Assembly: GCA_944393175.1 (NCBI GenBank)
Contig: CALXZH010000003.1
Location: forward strand, 62,001-126,000
Length of the DNA: 64,000 nt
Direction of reading: 5' to 3'
DNA from: an uncultured Alphaproteobacteria bacterium
GTDB lineage: Bacteria > Pseudomonadota > Alphaproteobacteria > RF32 > CAG-239
Below the pieces are notes generated by a model, which had not been told where the DNA came from, searched no databases, and was given only the letters and a program-made list of their open reading frames with translations. Below are positions 25,952 to 35,943 of the stretch, one piece after another. Both the position numbers and the translations under genes were made by a program. The first letter of the stretch is position 1. Each line of letters starts with the position of its first letter.

Positions 25952-26497
25952 ATGACTGTTCCGGCCACTGATACCGCCATTGATGTTGCTTACTGGTTTT
26001 TTAATCGGGCAGAAAAAGACGGAATCTATCTTGAAACGGATATTATGCAGCATTTGCTTTTTTTAGCTCAGGTTCATTTTGCTATGGCTTATAATATGCA
26101 AATGCTTGTTCCCAGTCTCTTTGTCTGTGATCATTCCGGTTTCTATGAACCTAATTTGAAAAAAATGTTTGCTTTCGGGCGGCCTTTTATGCCTGCCGTA
26201 ACTTTTCCGGATAAAATATCTTCTTTTTTAGAAAGTATTTGGAATAAGTATGGAAAACTTTCACTCAAAAATTTGGAAAAAATTACCAAAGGAAATTCCG
26301 CTTTTAAGGAAATGTTTGTTTCCGGAACAATTAACACCGTTGATTTTAATACCGTCGTTAAGCATTTTATTGATGCGGGTAAAAAAATTCAGCAAAATAA
26401 CAGTTTTTCCGATGCAAGAAAAAAAGTCTTGCTTTCTCAACATGGACCGGTTGTCGTTTCTAAATGGCAGCCGCGAAAGATTGATGCTAAATCTTAG
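25952..26497 (+). CDS. Panacea/SocA-like protein (tentative)
   Basis: The 181-residue protein has AIDVAYWFFNRAEKDG, then MQHLLFLAQVHFAMAYN and VCDHSGFYEPNLKKMFAFG. This matches the general pattern of Panacea/SocA (DUF4065) proteins: an N-terminal helix, a K/LQ-LLYYAQ-like helix, and a turn where W-x-x-GP is usual, here DHSGFYEP. The family is often found as antitoxin. No toxin is adjacent; the next gene, nine bases on, is a DUF192 lipoprotein. I chose the ATG at 25952, with AGGA seven bases upstream. Family call is moderate. Confidence 0.6.
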   Translation: MTVPATDTAIDVAYWFFNRAEKDGIYLETDIMQHLLFLAQVHFAMAYNMQMLVPSLFVCDHSGFYEPNLKKMFAFGRPFMPAVTFPDKISSFLESIWNKYGKLSLKNLEKITKGNSAFKEMFVSGTINTVDFNTVVKHFIDAGKKIQQNNSFSDARKKVLLSQHGPVVVSKWQPRKIDAKS

Positions 26498-26509
26498 AGG
26501 AGACGTTTG

Positions 26510-27175
26510 ATGTATAAATTTTTTAAACTTTTTTTGGTTTTGTTAGTTCTTTCCGCTTGTTCTCCTAAGGAGGAAAAAGCTAATTTAATAATTTCAACCG
26601 ACAACGGCGATGTCTCTTACAATGTTGAAGAAGCAATTACCGTACCTCAATTAGAAAAAGGTCTTATGTTTAGAGAATCTTTGGCTGAAAATGCCGGTAT
26701 GATTTTTGACTTATCCAATGTGAACAATAAAGTGGCTATGTGGATGAAAGATACAAAAATTCCTTTGGATATGATTTTTATTAATGGTAAAGGTGAAATT
26801 TTCTTCATCTTTGAAAATGCCGTACCGATGTCTGAAGATCTCATCATTGCTCCCGAACCGGCAACTTTTGTGTTGGAACTTAATGCTGGCACTGTTCAAA
26901 AACATAATATTAAAGTTGGTGATAAAGTAAAACACCATTTAATTGATGAATACATGGCGCAAAAAAATTCTGATGTAGAGAGTACTGCTCCTTCCGATGA
27001 TGTAGTTTCGATGACTGAAGAGACAACTGCTGCAACATCTGAAAGCACCCCTGTTGACGAGGACGTAACAGAAAATACGGAATCTGCTGAAAATGCAGAT
27101 TCTGAAGATGCGGCTGATGATTTATCTAACATTCCCGATGACAGCAGCAGTGAAGAAGCTATTGTGGTTGAGTAA
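26510..27175 (+). CDS. DUF192 lipoprotein with acidic tail
   Basis: The 221-residue precursor has a lipoprotein signal ending in LSAC. Residues about 25-150 are a DUF192 domain: GLMFRESLAENAGMIFDL, VAMWMKDTKIPLDMIFIN and ATFVLELNAGTV. The last 70 residues are rich in D, E, S and T. DUF192 function is not established. I prefer the ATG at 26510, with AGAGGAG seven bases upstream, to the in-frame TTG just before. It is closely linked to the Panacea-like gene and ends before a terminator. Confidence 0.85.
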   Translation: MYKFFKLFLVLLVLSACSPKEEKANLIISTDNGDVSYNVEEAITVPQLEKGLMFRESLAENAGMIFDLSNVNNKVAMWMKDTKIPLDMIFINGKGEIFFIFENAVPMSEDLIIAPEPATFVLELNAGTVQKHNIKVGDKVKHHLIDEYMAQKNSDVESTAPSDDVVSMTEETTAATSESTPVDEDVTENTESAENADSEDAADDLSNIPDDSSSEEAIVVE

Positions 27176-27203
27176 TTAAACATTATATAATGTGTTAAAT
27201 TTT

Positions 27204-27230
27204 ACACCGCCTTTGGGCGGTGTTTTTTTA
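27204..27230 (+). terminator. Terminator after the DUF192 gene
   Basis: ACACCGCC-TTTG-GGCGGTGT followed by T7. Confidence 0.93.
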
Positions 27231-27275
27231 ATAATCAGAGTTATAGTCAAAAAATTTTTCTTTCTATATGTTATG

Positions 27276-27304
27276 TTGACACTACGTTATTTTTATGATA
27301 TGCT
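27276..27304 (+). promoter_or_regulatory. Promoter of the cysteine-rich protein gene
   Basis: TTGACA at 27276-27281, 17 bases, TATGCT at 27299-27304, 36 bases before the ATG. Confidence 0.7.
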
Positions 27305-27339
27305 TTTTTTAGGCTTTGAATTAGTTATAGAGGTGTATT

Positions 27340-29499
27340 ATGAAAACGTATACTTATGCGGCTGTTTTGTCAGTTTTTTTAATTACAGCTTATACCAGCT
27401 CAGGTATGGCGTTATCAAGCACCCACCTTATAGATACAGATCAAAACCAAGCCTTAATTCAAACGCCTCGGGTTGCTTTGGAATTAAAGCAACCCTCTTC
27501 TCTTGCTCATTTGATGAAATTAGCAAAAGTCCATTTTATTGCAGAAAATGATGACCTCAGTTTTACTTATAATAATCCTACCTTTTCAGCTGATGACACT
27601 AAAGACAGATGCAGTAAATTAGGATTTAAAACTGCAGTTACTTCCTGTACAGGAGCTGGGCAAATAGCAGCCCAGTTATGTCCTTACGACTTTAATTACA
27701 CAAATAGCTGTTGCGACAAAGCTTTTAAATATTCTGCTTCTGCGTGTTCTTATCCAAAAACAATCAGTTCTGCTTCTTGCGGAGGAAAATTCAAATGTTA
27801 CTGCGATAGGACATTGTATCCTTATGATTCTTCAAACTGCAAATCGCCAAATATTTTAGTAGATTCTTGTAAAGATGATAGTGGAACATTTTATGCACAA
27901 TGTTCTTGCCCCTCATCTTGGGTTACTTGTGATAAATCTGTCAACCAAATTGGTTCCGGAACTGTGTGCAGAGAAAAAAATCAAGAAGATAAATATGCAT
28001 CTTGCGCTTGTTCAAGCTCATATAAAGAAATTTGTACAGATTTTGGTCCGAGTTCACCTATGGACTATTGTTTTTTGAAAGGCACAAAATATTATAAAAC
28101 TTGCAAAACAGAACAAGAAGTTTGCGAAGGCTTGGGATATACCCATTCCCTTGATAATCCTTGTGATGAAGACTCCATCATTGATGGATATTGCCCTAAA
28201 GGCTCCGGAAACTCATATTTTTCTTGCAAAGTTGATGTGGATAAATATTGCCAAAATAGAGGATATTCTAAAAATTCATGCGGGGCTTATCAAGTACAAT
28301 CTTCTGAGACTTGCGATGTACCGGGGTATGGCGTGCAGGAACTTTATAAAAAGTGCAATCATACCTGTAAAAGTCGCTTAGCTGAACAAGGCTATAAAGA
28401 AATTAATGAAGGACAATGGTATAAAGATAAAATAGCTGTCGTTTTAAAAGATATAAGGCTTAACGATACAAATTCTTTAAAAAACCCTTTAGGTACATAT
28501 TACGATACCTGGAGAGGTGAAGCTTACTTTAATAAATATGAGGGAATTACTGAATGTAGTAACACTAATCGACCTAGAATTACTTTTGTTCCTGACGTAT
28601 GGCTATTCAACAATAATTTGGATAATATAACCGCTGTTATTGATCATTCCGGAACAACGGGCGGGGAAACACATACTTATGTTGAATGGCCTGTTGTCTG
28701 GCGAGATATTGTGGTAACAGAAACAAACACGCCTAATACAAATGATGTAACCTGGAAACAATGGGTTCCTTTTCCTAAAAAAGCTACTAACATTAATATT
28801 ACAGGAAGAGTTGTATTAAAAGGAAATAATACATTTACTTCTGATAACCCATCGTCTCAAAACAGGTCTGACCACGGATATGCTAATAATCATAAAACTG
28901 GTTTTTATTACATACAACTTGATAATAGTGGAAATCTAGAAATGGATGGAAGCCAAAACACGTTTCAATACATTCCTATTTTAGTATATAGCTCTTGTAC
29001 AAATAACTCTGATTTATGTGAAATAAAATTATATAACAAAGCCAGACTTGAAATGCCTTATAATGGTATAGCTTTTGAATCCGCTTATGGTTACCTATCC
29101 CTAGATACCGGCTCATCGGCTTTATTATATGCTCTGAGAGTACGAGGAAGAGAGACAGCCAGACATGCAATTGTAGTGGCTAATAATTCACTCTTGAGTC
29201 TAGTAACGTGGCTACGACTAGAAAACGCAAGAATTGATATAAGAGATTCCTCTGTAACAACACAAGATCCCAAAATAGAAATAATGAAAGCCGATAAAGT
29301 TTGTCTAGGATACAATGCAACGTTACGTTCTAATTACAAACCTGAAGTTCCTTTTCAGTCAGGATTTTACGAAGTTAGAGGACCTGCGGCCTATAGACAA
29401 ACTTTGTTTGATAGCGATATTAAAGCGGGTCAAAGCGAATGGAATTCAGGCAACTCTTCAAAAATTAAAGCTATATGTGGTTATTATGGAAATCCATAA
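27340..29499 (+). CDS. Large cysteine-rich secreted protein, 719 aa, unknown function
   Basis: A signal peptide covers residues 1 to about 24 (hydrophobic core AAVLSVFLITAY). Residues about 91-345 hold some 29 cysteines in loose repeats of the form C-x-x-LG-[FY]-x(n)-C, for example CSKLGFKTAVTSC, CEGLGYTHSLDNPC and CQNRGYSKNSC, alternating with Y-x-x-C modules. Residues about 380-710 are beta-rich with N-x-NITG-VVLKGNNTF and NNSLLSL, which look like a right-handed beta helix. I do not recognise a family. The protein is probably exported and disulfide-bonded. It stands alone with its own promoter (GAGG ribosome site) and terminator. Confidence 0.85.
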   Translation: MKTYTYAAVLSVFLITAYTSSGMALSSTHLIDTDQNQALIQTPRVALELKQPSSLAHLMKLAKVHFIAENDDLSFTYNNPTFSADDTKDRCSKLGFKTAVTSCTGAGQIAAQLCPYDFNYTNSCCDKAFKYSASACSYPKTISSASCGGKFKCYCDRTLYPYDSSNCKSPNILVDSCKDDSGTFYAQCSCPSSWVTCDKSVNQIGSGTVCREKNQEDKYASCACSSSYKEICTDFGPSSPMDYCFLKGTKYYKTCKTEQEVCEGLGYTHSLDNPCDEDSIIDGYCPKGSGNSYFSCKVDVDKYCQNRGYSKNSCGAYQVQSSETCDVPGYGVQELYKKCNHTCKSRLAEQGYKEINEGQWYKDKIAVVLKDIRLNDTNSLKNPLGTYYDTWRGEAYFNKYEGITECSNTNRPRITFVPDVWLFNNNLDNITAVIDHSGTTGGETHTYVEWPVVWRDIVVTETNTPNTNDVTWKQWVPFPKKATNINITGRVVLKGNNTFTSDNPSSQNRSDHGYANNHKTGFYYIQLDNSGNLEMDGSQNTFQYIPILVYSSCTNNSDLCEIKLYNKARLEMPYNGIAFESAYGYLSLDTGSSALLYALRVRGRETARHAIVVANNSLLSLVTWLRLENARIDIRDSSVTTQDPKIEIMKADKVCLGYNATLRSNYKPEVPFQSGFYEVRGPAAYRQTLFDSDIKAGQSEWNSGNSSKIKAICGYYGNP

Positions 29500-29517
29500 T
29501 ATTCTCATCAGGAAAAC

Positions 29518-29546
29518 AAATAAGGGAGTGTTTACTCCCTTATTTG
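29518..29546. terminator. Terminator between the cysteine-rich gene and the TerB-like gene
   Basis: A perfect 12-bp stem AAATAAGGGAGT / ACTCCCTTATTT with a GTTT loop, A and T flanks on both sides; the genes converge here. Confidence 0.88.
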
Positions 29547-29569
29547 TTGTTATCTGAGAATGTTGGTTT

Positions 29570-30259
29570 TTAGAAATCTATATCAGGCTCTATTCCATAC
29601 TCCCTTAATGCCTGAACAATCTCTGCTATATAGTAACGCTCCTGATAACTTAATATTCCATCGGCTGCACTGATTTTTAAGGCCTCTTTTATTACTTCTT
29701 CCACTTCTTCAGGCGTTTTGGATTTTAGGTTGTCAACCGCCTTAAAAAAACTCGTTTCATCCGGTTTGAGGACGTCCATATAATTATTCAAATACTGTTC
29801 GCTTAAGGTTTTGGTATGAGGGAGCTTTTTATTTATGTATTTTCTGATTGAGGCTAATTTAACTTGGTTAAAATCTGCCGTGCATTTGGCAATAAATGTT
29901 AAAATTATCAAGTTATCTTTGATTTTTTCTAGATAGCGAAAATCAAAACTCTGGGTTGGCTCCTCTTCGGGCTGATTGTGTTCTGATTTGGCGGTATAGG
30001 CGCAATAGTCGGCAATAAATTCTTTGGCCGAGGCATAGAACTTTTCGTTGCTCATATCCATAATATCACGCAAGTAAACGCTATCAACAATATGCGATTT
30101 TTTGGTGCGATAAAAATATAAATCCAAAAAAACTAAGCTGTTTTTTTGCCAGATATTTTTAACGGCAACGTTCTCCTCAATTACCTTGTGGCCGGGCGAG
30201 GTCAAATGCACCAACATATTATAAAATCTCATGGAGCGGGAGGCCGACTCAGAGTTCAT
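29570..30259 (-). CDS. TerB-like helical protein, mfd-linked
   Basis: The 229-residue protein is rich in helices. Its C-terminal part has ALKISAADGILSYQERYYIAEIVQAL, the D-G-x-x-x-x-E pattern of TerB-like domains. The start codon overlaps the mfd stop (ATGA), which couples translation. The role is unknown; the link with mfd suggests nothing firmer than co-expression. Confidence 0.7.
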   Translation of the reverse strand: MNSESASRSMRFYNMLVHLTSPGHKVIEENVAVKNIWQKNSLVFLDLYFYRTKKSHIVDSVYLRDIMDMSNEKFYASAKEFIADYCAYTAKSEHNQPEEEPTQSFDFRYLEKIKDNLIILTFIAKCTADFNQVKLASIRKYINKKLPHTKTLSEQYLNNYMDVLKPDETSFFKAVDNLKSKTPEEVEEVIKEALKISAADGILSYQERYYIAEIVQALREYGIEPDIDF

Positions 30260-33200
30260 GATTGTACTCCCAAAAGCGAGATTAATTTTTTGAGATAGGT
30301 TTTGATGGTTTCAACCCGGACGCTATAGTCTTCCAAGTTTTTCTCAATAAAGAGTTTTTGGTCCGGACGAATTTTTACCGCACCAAACTGTTTGGTTACA
30401 AAATCTATCAACTTATCGGGGGCCGCAAAGGTATTGTTATGGAAACTCAGCAAAATACCCTTTCCACCGGCCTCGATTTTTTCAACATTTGCCAGAACTG
30501 CAAGTTGTTTGATTTCAACCGTTTTAAGGAGGTTGTCAACTTCTGCAGGGAGTTTACCAAAGCGGTCGATTAATTCCTCTTTCATATCAAGAAGTGCATT
30601 TTTATCTTTTATTTCACCGATACGCTTATAAAGTCCTAATCGAACTCCTAAGTCTTTGACATAGGTTTCGGGTATCATAATCGGAATACCGGTGGTGATT
30701 TGCGGTGCCCATTCAAGAGAGGCTTGTTTGTCTTGCTCAAATTCTCCGGCTTTGAGGCGGGCAATTTCTTCTTCCAGCATGTGTTGATACAAGGCAACAC
30801 CGACTTCTTTAATATGACCGGATTGCTCCTCTCCCAAAATATTGCCGGAGCCCCTAATATCCATATCATGGCTGGCAAGCGAGAAACCTGCACCTAATGT
30901 GTCGAGTGCTTGTAAAATGCTTAAGCGGCGTTCGGCAACCGGTTTGAGGTTCTTTTGCTTTGGCACGGTAAAGTAACAATAGCCTCTGAGTTTGCCGCGC
31001 CCTACTCGCCCTCTTAGTTGATAGAGTTGCGCCAGACCAAACATATCTGCCCGATAGACAATCATGGTATTAACCGAGGGCATATCAATACCGGATTCAA
31101 TAATGGTGGTAGAGAGCAACATATCGGCTTTGCCGTCGGCAAAATCGTTCATGACTTCTTCAAGGTGTTTTACCGGCATTTGTCCGTGAGCCACCAAAAT
31201 TTTAATATCCGGCACGAGTTCACGGAGCTCTTTTTCAATGCCAAAAATATCTGAAACCCTTGGGCAGACAAAGAAAGTTTGACCATTACGGAATTTTTCA
31301 CGATAAATTGCCTCTTTTATCATCACCTTATCAAAAGGCATGACAAAAGTGCGCGCGGCCAAACGGTCAACCGGCGGGGTACCGATGATGCTTAATTGTT
31401 TTACGCCGGTTAAGGACATTTGCAAGGTTCTAGGAATTGGCGTAGCAGTTAGCGTTAACACGTGAACATTAGACTTAAGTGCTTTTAATTTTTCTTTATG
31501 AGCAACGCCGAAATGTTGCTCTTCATCAATAATTAAGAGCCCTAAGTTGCAGAATTTTATATCTTTTGACAACAAAGCGTGCGTGCCGATGACAATTTCC
31601 ACCGCTCCATCGGCCAAACCTTGTTTGGTTTCTTCGGCCTCTTTGGGCGTTACCAAACGCGAGAGCATTTTAACCTTAATGGGGAAACCTTCCATCCGCT
31701 TTTTGAAGTTATAATAGTGTTGGCGCGCGAGCAAAGTAGTCGGCACAATTAAGGCCACTTGAGCCCCCGACATTGCAACCGCAAAGGCCGCACGCAAGGC
31801 AACTTCGGTTTTACCAAACCCAACATCACCACACACCAATCTATCCATTGGCGAGCCCTGCCCCAAATCTTTCAAAACATCATTAATGGCATTGAGCTGG
31901 TCATCGGTTTCGCTATATGGGAAACGGGCGCAAAATTCATCATAAGGACCTGAGGGCGGAATAAAAACATCAGCCTCTTTTAAGTGTCTTTCGGCAGCAA
32001 TTTTAATTAATTTTTCCGCAATATCGCGAATTTTTGCTTTAACTTTGGCTTTTTTGGCCTGCCAAGCTAAGCCGCCCAAGGTATCCAGTTGAATATTGTC
32101 ATCTTCCAGACCATAGCGGGAGACCATATCAATATTTTCGACCGGAACAAAGAGTTTGGCATCGTTGGCATATAAAATCTTTAGGCAATCATGCGGGGCG
32201 CCGCCGGCCATAATATTTTCCAACCCCAAAAACTTACCGATACCATGTTCGACATGGACGACTAACTCACCGATTGAGAGAGACGAAACATCGGCAATAA
32301 AATCTTTCGCCGTTACTTTTTTGGTGGTGCGGCGGGTTTGGCGCTCGCCTAAAATATCTTGTTCGGAAATCAGGCACCAGCCATCGCCCCTAAAACCATG
32401 CGCCAAATTCATTACGGCTAAAACCGTCTTTTTGTGTCCGGCTTTTGCTAAGGCTTCGTGCCAATCATCGGCCAAGGCAATATCTGAGAGCCCATATTCG
32501 CTCATGAGTGAGGCTAAGCGTTCTCTTGAGCCCTCAGAATAGCAACAAATAATTCTTTTTAATTTGCCGTTTTCACTCAGATAATTTTTGAGTTCATTAT
32601 AAACCTCGGCAGCGGAAATATTCTTGGCATTTGAAAAATCTCGCCCAGGAATAACGCCGGCCGATTCATTATCTTCTCCCGATGGTAAAGTCATGGGCGT
32701 AAAATAAATGGCTTGGCGTTGGTGCAGGCGTGTTGCAAACTCCTCTTTGGTCATATACAACAATTCGGGCGCAATCGGGCGGTAGGTATCAACCTCATTG
32801 GCCGATTTGATTGATAAAGCCTCAAGGCGTGCCTGATAGTAGTCAATGATGCTTTCTTCTTTTGCACTAACCGCCTCTTTTACCGATTTGCCGATAATCA
32901 CATAGGCCTGAGGCAAATAGTCAAATAAAGTCGGCAAGGTTTCATCATAGAAAAACGGCAACCAGTTTTCCATACCGATATATTTTTGCCCGTTGGAAAT
33001 CGTCTCATAGAGCTCATCGGTGGTTCCTTGAGAACCAAAAGTCTCACGATATTTGGCGCGGAAATTTTTAATGGTGTTATTATCAAGCGCCACCTCACCC
33101 ATTACTTGGAAAGTATAACTTTTCAGTTCGCCGGTAGAGCGTTGGGTTAAAGGGTCAAAGGTGCGGATTTTTTCTACCTCATCGCCAAACAAATCAATAC

Positions 33201-33738
33201 GCAGCGGCTGAGCTCTGCCGACGGGGAAAATATCCAAAATATCACCGCGGACGGCATATTCTCCGGCTTCCATAACTTGCTCAACTCGATTATAACCGTT
33301 GACCACCGCATAGTGAACAAAGTCATTAAAATTAAGCGTGGCGCCGGTTTTGACCTCACGCATTGAATTTAAGAATATCTTTTTTAACGGCAGGCGTTGG
33401 AGAATCGCACCGCTACTGGTTATGATGATACGCGGTTTTTTAGGGTTCGGATTTTGTGCCAAGGCACTTAATGTGCCTACACGCGTGGCAACCACATTAA
33501 CATTTGGCGATACACGGTCATAAGGCACGGTATCCCACGCCGGAAACTTTAAGACCTCTATTTGCGGGGCAATCGTGTTTAGAATTTGTGCCGTATGCTC
33601 CAAAGACACACCATCACTTACGACATATATTATATCGTGTTTGGCAGAGGTCTGTAATTTGGCAAGCAAAAACGCATCATATCCATCAGGAACTGATGAA
33701 ACGGTATAATTTTGCAGAGTTGTGATATCTTCTAACAT
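30256..33738 (-). CDS. mfd: Transcription-repair coupling factor
   Basis: The 1160-residue protein has an N-terminal UvrB-homology module, a RNA polymerase-interacting domain with VHVEHGIGKFLGLE at about residue 500, and a RecG-like translocase: Walker A in CGDVGFGKTEVALRA, DEEQHFGV, TATPIPRTLQ, and QLRGRVGRG. The C-terminal domain ends in a region binding UvrA. It removes stalled RNA polymerase and recruits excision repair. Length fits. It is divergent from recG. Confidence 0.97.
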   Translation of the reverse strand: MLEDITTLQNYTVSSVPDGYDAFLLAKLQTSAKHDIIYVVSDGVSLEHTAQILNTIAPQIEVLKFPAWDTVPYDRVSPNVNVVATRVGTLSALAQNPNPKKPRIIITSSGAILQRLPLKKIFLNSMREVKTGATLNFNDFVHYAVVNGYNRVEQVMEAGEYAVRGDILDIFPVGRAQPLRIDLFGDEVEKIRTFDPLTQRSTGELKSYTFQVMGEVALDNNTIKNFRAKYRETFGSQGTTDELYETISNGQKYIGMENWLPFFYDETLPTLFDYLPQAYVIIGKSVKEAVSAKEESIIDYYQARLEALSIKSANEVDTYRPIAPELLYMTKEEFATRLHQRQAIYFTPMTLPSGEDNESAGVIPGRDFSNAKNISAAEVYNELKNYLSENGKLKRIICCYSEGSRERLASLMSEYGLSDIALADDWHEALAKAGHKKTVLAVMNLAHGFRGDGWCLISEQDILGERQTRRTTKKVTAKDFIADVSSLSIGELVVHVEHGIGKFLGLENIMAGGAPHDCLKILYANDAKLFVPVENIDMVSRYGLEDDNIQLDTLGGLAWQAKKAKVKAKIRDIAEKLIKIAAERHLKEADVFIPPSGPYDEFCARFPYSETDDQLNAINDVLKDLGQGSPMDRLVCGDVGFGKTEVALRAAFAVAMSGAQVALIVPTTLLARQHYYNFKKRMEGFPIKVKMLSRLVTPKEAEETKQGLADGAVEIVIGTHALLSKDIKFCNLGLLIIDEEQHFGVAHKEKLKALKSNVHVLTLTATPIPRTLQMSLTGVKQLSIIGTPPVDRLAARTFVMPFDKVMIKEAIYREKFRNGQTFFVCPRVSDIFGIEKELRELVPDIKILVAHGQMPVKHLEEVMNDFADGKADMLLSTTIIESGIDMPSVNTMIVYRADMFGLAQLYQLRGRVGRGKLRGYCYFTVPKQKNLKPVAERRLSILQALDTLGAGFSLASHDMDIRGSGNILGEEQSGHIKEVGVALYQHMLEEEIARLKAGEFEQDKQASLEWAPQITTGIPIMIPETYVKDLGVRLGLYKRIGEIKDKNALLDMKEELIDRFGKLPAEVDNLLKTVEIKQLAVLANVEKIEAGGKGILLSFHNNTFAAPDKLIDFVTKQFGAVKIRPDQKLFIEKNLEDYSVRVETIKTYLKKLISLLGVQS

Positions 33739-33824
33739 TTTCTTTAATCTTGTTATTTACTTTATTTTGAAAATATATACAATATCGCCTAGATGCAACT
33801 GTTTTCTTTATTTTTAGAGGAAAA

Positions 33825-35906
33825 ATGCGACCGCCGATTTTATTTCCGTTGTTTGCGCCGATTAATACGCTTAAAGGTATCGGGCTTAAGACACAAGAGT
33901 TTTTAAACCGCTTGTGCGGTAATCGTGTGGTGGATTTATTATGGCATTTGCCCACAGGTATTATTGACCGCACCTCATCCCCAAAACTCTGTATGGCAAA
34001 AGAAAACACTATTTGTACCCTTAAAGTAAAAGTCATAGAGCATATTGCCCCAAAGACAAAAAAACAACCTTACCGCGTGATTTGCTCAGACGGAACAGGT
34101 GATTTGGTTTTGAGTTTTTTCAAAGCTTATCCTGAGTCTATTCAAAAAAATCTTCCCGTCGGCGAAGTGCGTGTGGTCAGCGGCAAAGTGGAGCGTTTTC
34201 AAGGCTTATTACAAATGAGTCATCCCGATTATATCGTTAAGCCCGAAGATATGGGGACTATTTTGGGAATTGAGCCCGTCTATCCGCTTACAGCCGGTAT
34301 TACCAACAAAATGCTCAACAAAATTATGAAGCAAGCCTTAGGCGTTGTGCCGCAATTTAGTGAGTGGCAGGATGAGCATTATTTGAAAGCAAACAACTGG
34401 CCAAGTTTTAATCAAGCGCTTAAGTTGGCTCACCACCCAAAGTCGTTGGCCGATTTGGAGCCTAATGCAATTGCGCGTACCCGTTTGGCGTATGATGAAT
34501 TATTGGCCAACCAATTGGCCTTAGCGATTGTGCGAGAAAGGGTTAAAAAGCAACACGGACGTGAAATTAAAGGCAACGGTTTGTTGCGAAAAAAAATTTT
34601 GCAGATTTTACCTTTTAAGCTCACTCAAGCTCAAGAAAAAGTTTTACAAGAAATCAGCGAAGACCAAGCCTCGCCTTATCGGATGCTTCGGCTCTTGCAA
34701 GGTGATGTCGGCAGCGGCAAAACCATTGTTGCCTTTTTTACCATGCTAAACGCCGTGGAGTGCGGGGCGCAAGCCGCCATTATGGCGCCGACCGAAATTT
34801 TGGCTAAGCAACATTTGGAAACCATACAACCTTTATGTGAGGAAATCGGCATTCGCGCCGAATTATTAACCGGGCGGGTTAAAGGCAAAGCACGTACCAA
34901 AATCTTGCAAGACTTGGCAGATGGCAAAATTGATATTCTTATCGGAACGCATGCCTTGTTTGTGGATGATGTTACGTTCAAGGATTTGGCTTGCGTGGTG
35001 ATTGATGAGCAACATCGTTTCGGTGTACACCAAAGGCTTGCCCTCTCCAATAAGGGTAACAAAGCCGATATTCTTGTTATGACGGCAACCCCAATTCCTC
35101 GGTCTTTGGTTTTGACCGCTTATGGGGATATGGAATATTCCAAAATCGACCAAGTGCCCGAGGGGAGAAAACCGGTTGATACACGCGTTATGCCGGTGGC
35201 AAAAATAGATGTGGTGGTTGATGCTTTGCGCCGTAAACTTGATGAAGGTTGCCGGGCTTATTGGGTTTGCCCTTTGGTGGAAGAATCCGAAAAGACCGAC
35301 TTAGCCGCCGCCGAAGAGCGTTTTGCAACTTTGCAAAAAATATTTGGCGATAAGGTCGGCCTTGTACACGGCAAAATGAAAGAAAAAGACAAAGACGCCG
35401 TGATGGAAAAATTTAAGAAAGGCGAGCTTTCTTTATTGGTTGCTACAACCGTGATTGAAGTCGGCGTTAACGTGCCTGAGGCAACAGTGATGATTATTGA
35501 ACATGCCGAAAGATTTGGCTTAGCTCAACTTCACCAACTCAGAGGGCGGATTAAGCGCGGTTTTCAGGCCTCAACTTGCTTATTACTCTATTCTTATCCA
35601 TTGAGTGAAACCGCTCACAGTCGCCTTAATATTATGAAGGAGACCGAAGACGGCTTTTTGATTGCCGAGAAAGATTTGGAACTCAGAGGCGGTGGTGAAA
35701 TTTTGGGCACGCGCCAATCCGGATTTAACGAATTTAGGCTCGCTGATATGACGGTGCACAAAAACTTACTGCTCACTGCCAATAAAGATGCACGCATGAT
35801 GTTGGAATTGGACCCGCAACTCACTTCCAACCGCGGCATGGCGTTACGCGTTTTGCTTTATCTCTTTGAGCGAGATGATGCGGTCAAAACTTATTTAGCC
35901 GGATAA
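33825..35906 (+). CDS. recG: ATP-dependent DNA helicase RecG
   Basis: The 693-residue protein has the wedge domain at the N-terminus (TLKGIGLKTQEFLNRL, DLLWHLPTGIIDR), Walker A in LLQGDVGSGKTIVA, DEQHRFGVHQR, MTATPIPRSL and QLRGRIKRG, and the C-terminal ELRGGGEILGTRQSG. It remodels stalled forks and recombination intermediates. It is transcribed away from mfd and ends at a terminator. Confidence 0.97.
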   Translation: MRPPILFPLFAPINTLKGIGLKTQEFLNRLCGNRVVDLLWHLPTGIIDRTSSPKLCMAKENTICTLKVKVIEHIAPKTKKQPYRVICSDGTGDLVLSFFKAYPESIQKNLPVGEVRVVSGKVERFQGLLQMSHPDYIVKPEDMGTILGIEPVYPLTAGITNKMLNKIMKQALGVVPQFSEWQDEHYLKANNWPSFNQALKLAHHPKSLADLEPNAIARTRLAYDELLANQLALAIVRERVKKQHGREIKGNGLLRKKILQILPFKLTQAQEKVLQEISEDQASPYRMLRLLQGDVGSGKTIVAFFTMLNAVECGAQAAIMAPTEILAKQHLETIQPLCEEIGIRAELLTGRVKGKARTKILQDLADGKIDILIGTHALFVDDVTFKDLACVVIDEQHRFGVHQRLALSNKGNKADILVMTATPIPRSLVLTAYGDMEYSKIDQVPEGRKPVDTRVMPVAKIDVVVDALRRKLDEGCRAYWVCPLVEESEKTDLAAAEERFATLQKIFGDKVGLVHGKMKEKDKDAVMEKFKKGELSLLVATTVIEVGVNVPEATVMIIEHAERFGLAQLHQLRGRIKRGFQASTCLLLYSYPLSETAHSRLNIMKETEDGFLIAEKDLELRGGGEILGTRQSGFNEFRLADMTVHKNLLLTANKDARMMLELDPQLTSNRGMALRVLLYLFERDDAVKTYLAG

Positions 35907-35908
35907 AG

Positions 35909-35938
35909 AAAAGCCTCAGCATTCGAACTGAGGCTTTT
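35909..35938. terminator. Terminator between recG and the Mrp gene
   Basis: AAAAGCCTCAG-CATTCGAA-CTGAGGCTTTT, 11-bp perfect stem. The genes converge, and A/T tracts lie on both sides. Confidence 0.9.
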
Positions 35939-35943
35939 GATTT

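Noticed and set aside
27192-27551. 119-codon plus frame overlapping the DUF192 terminator and the promoter of the cysteine-rich gene
   Set aside because: It crosses a terminator and a consensus promoter and overlaps the signal peptide region of a better frame.
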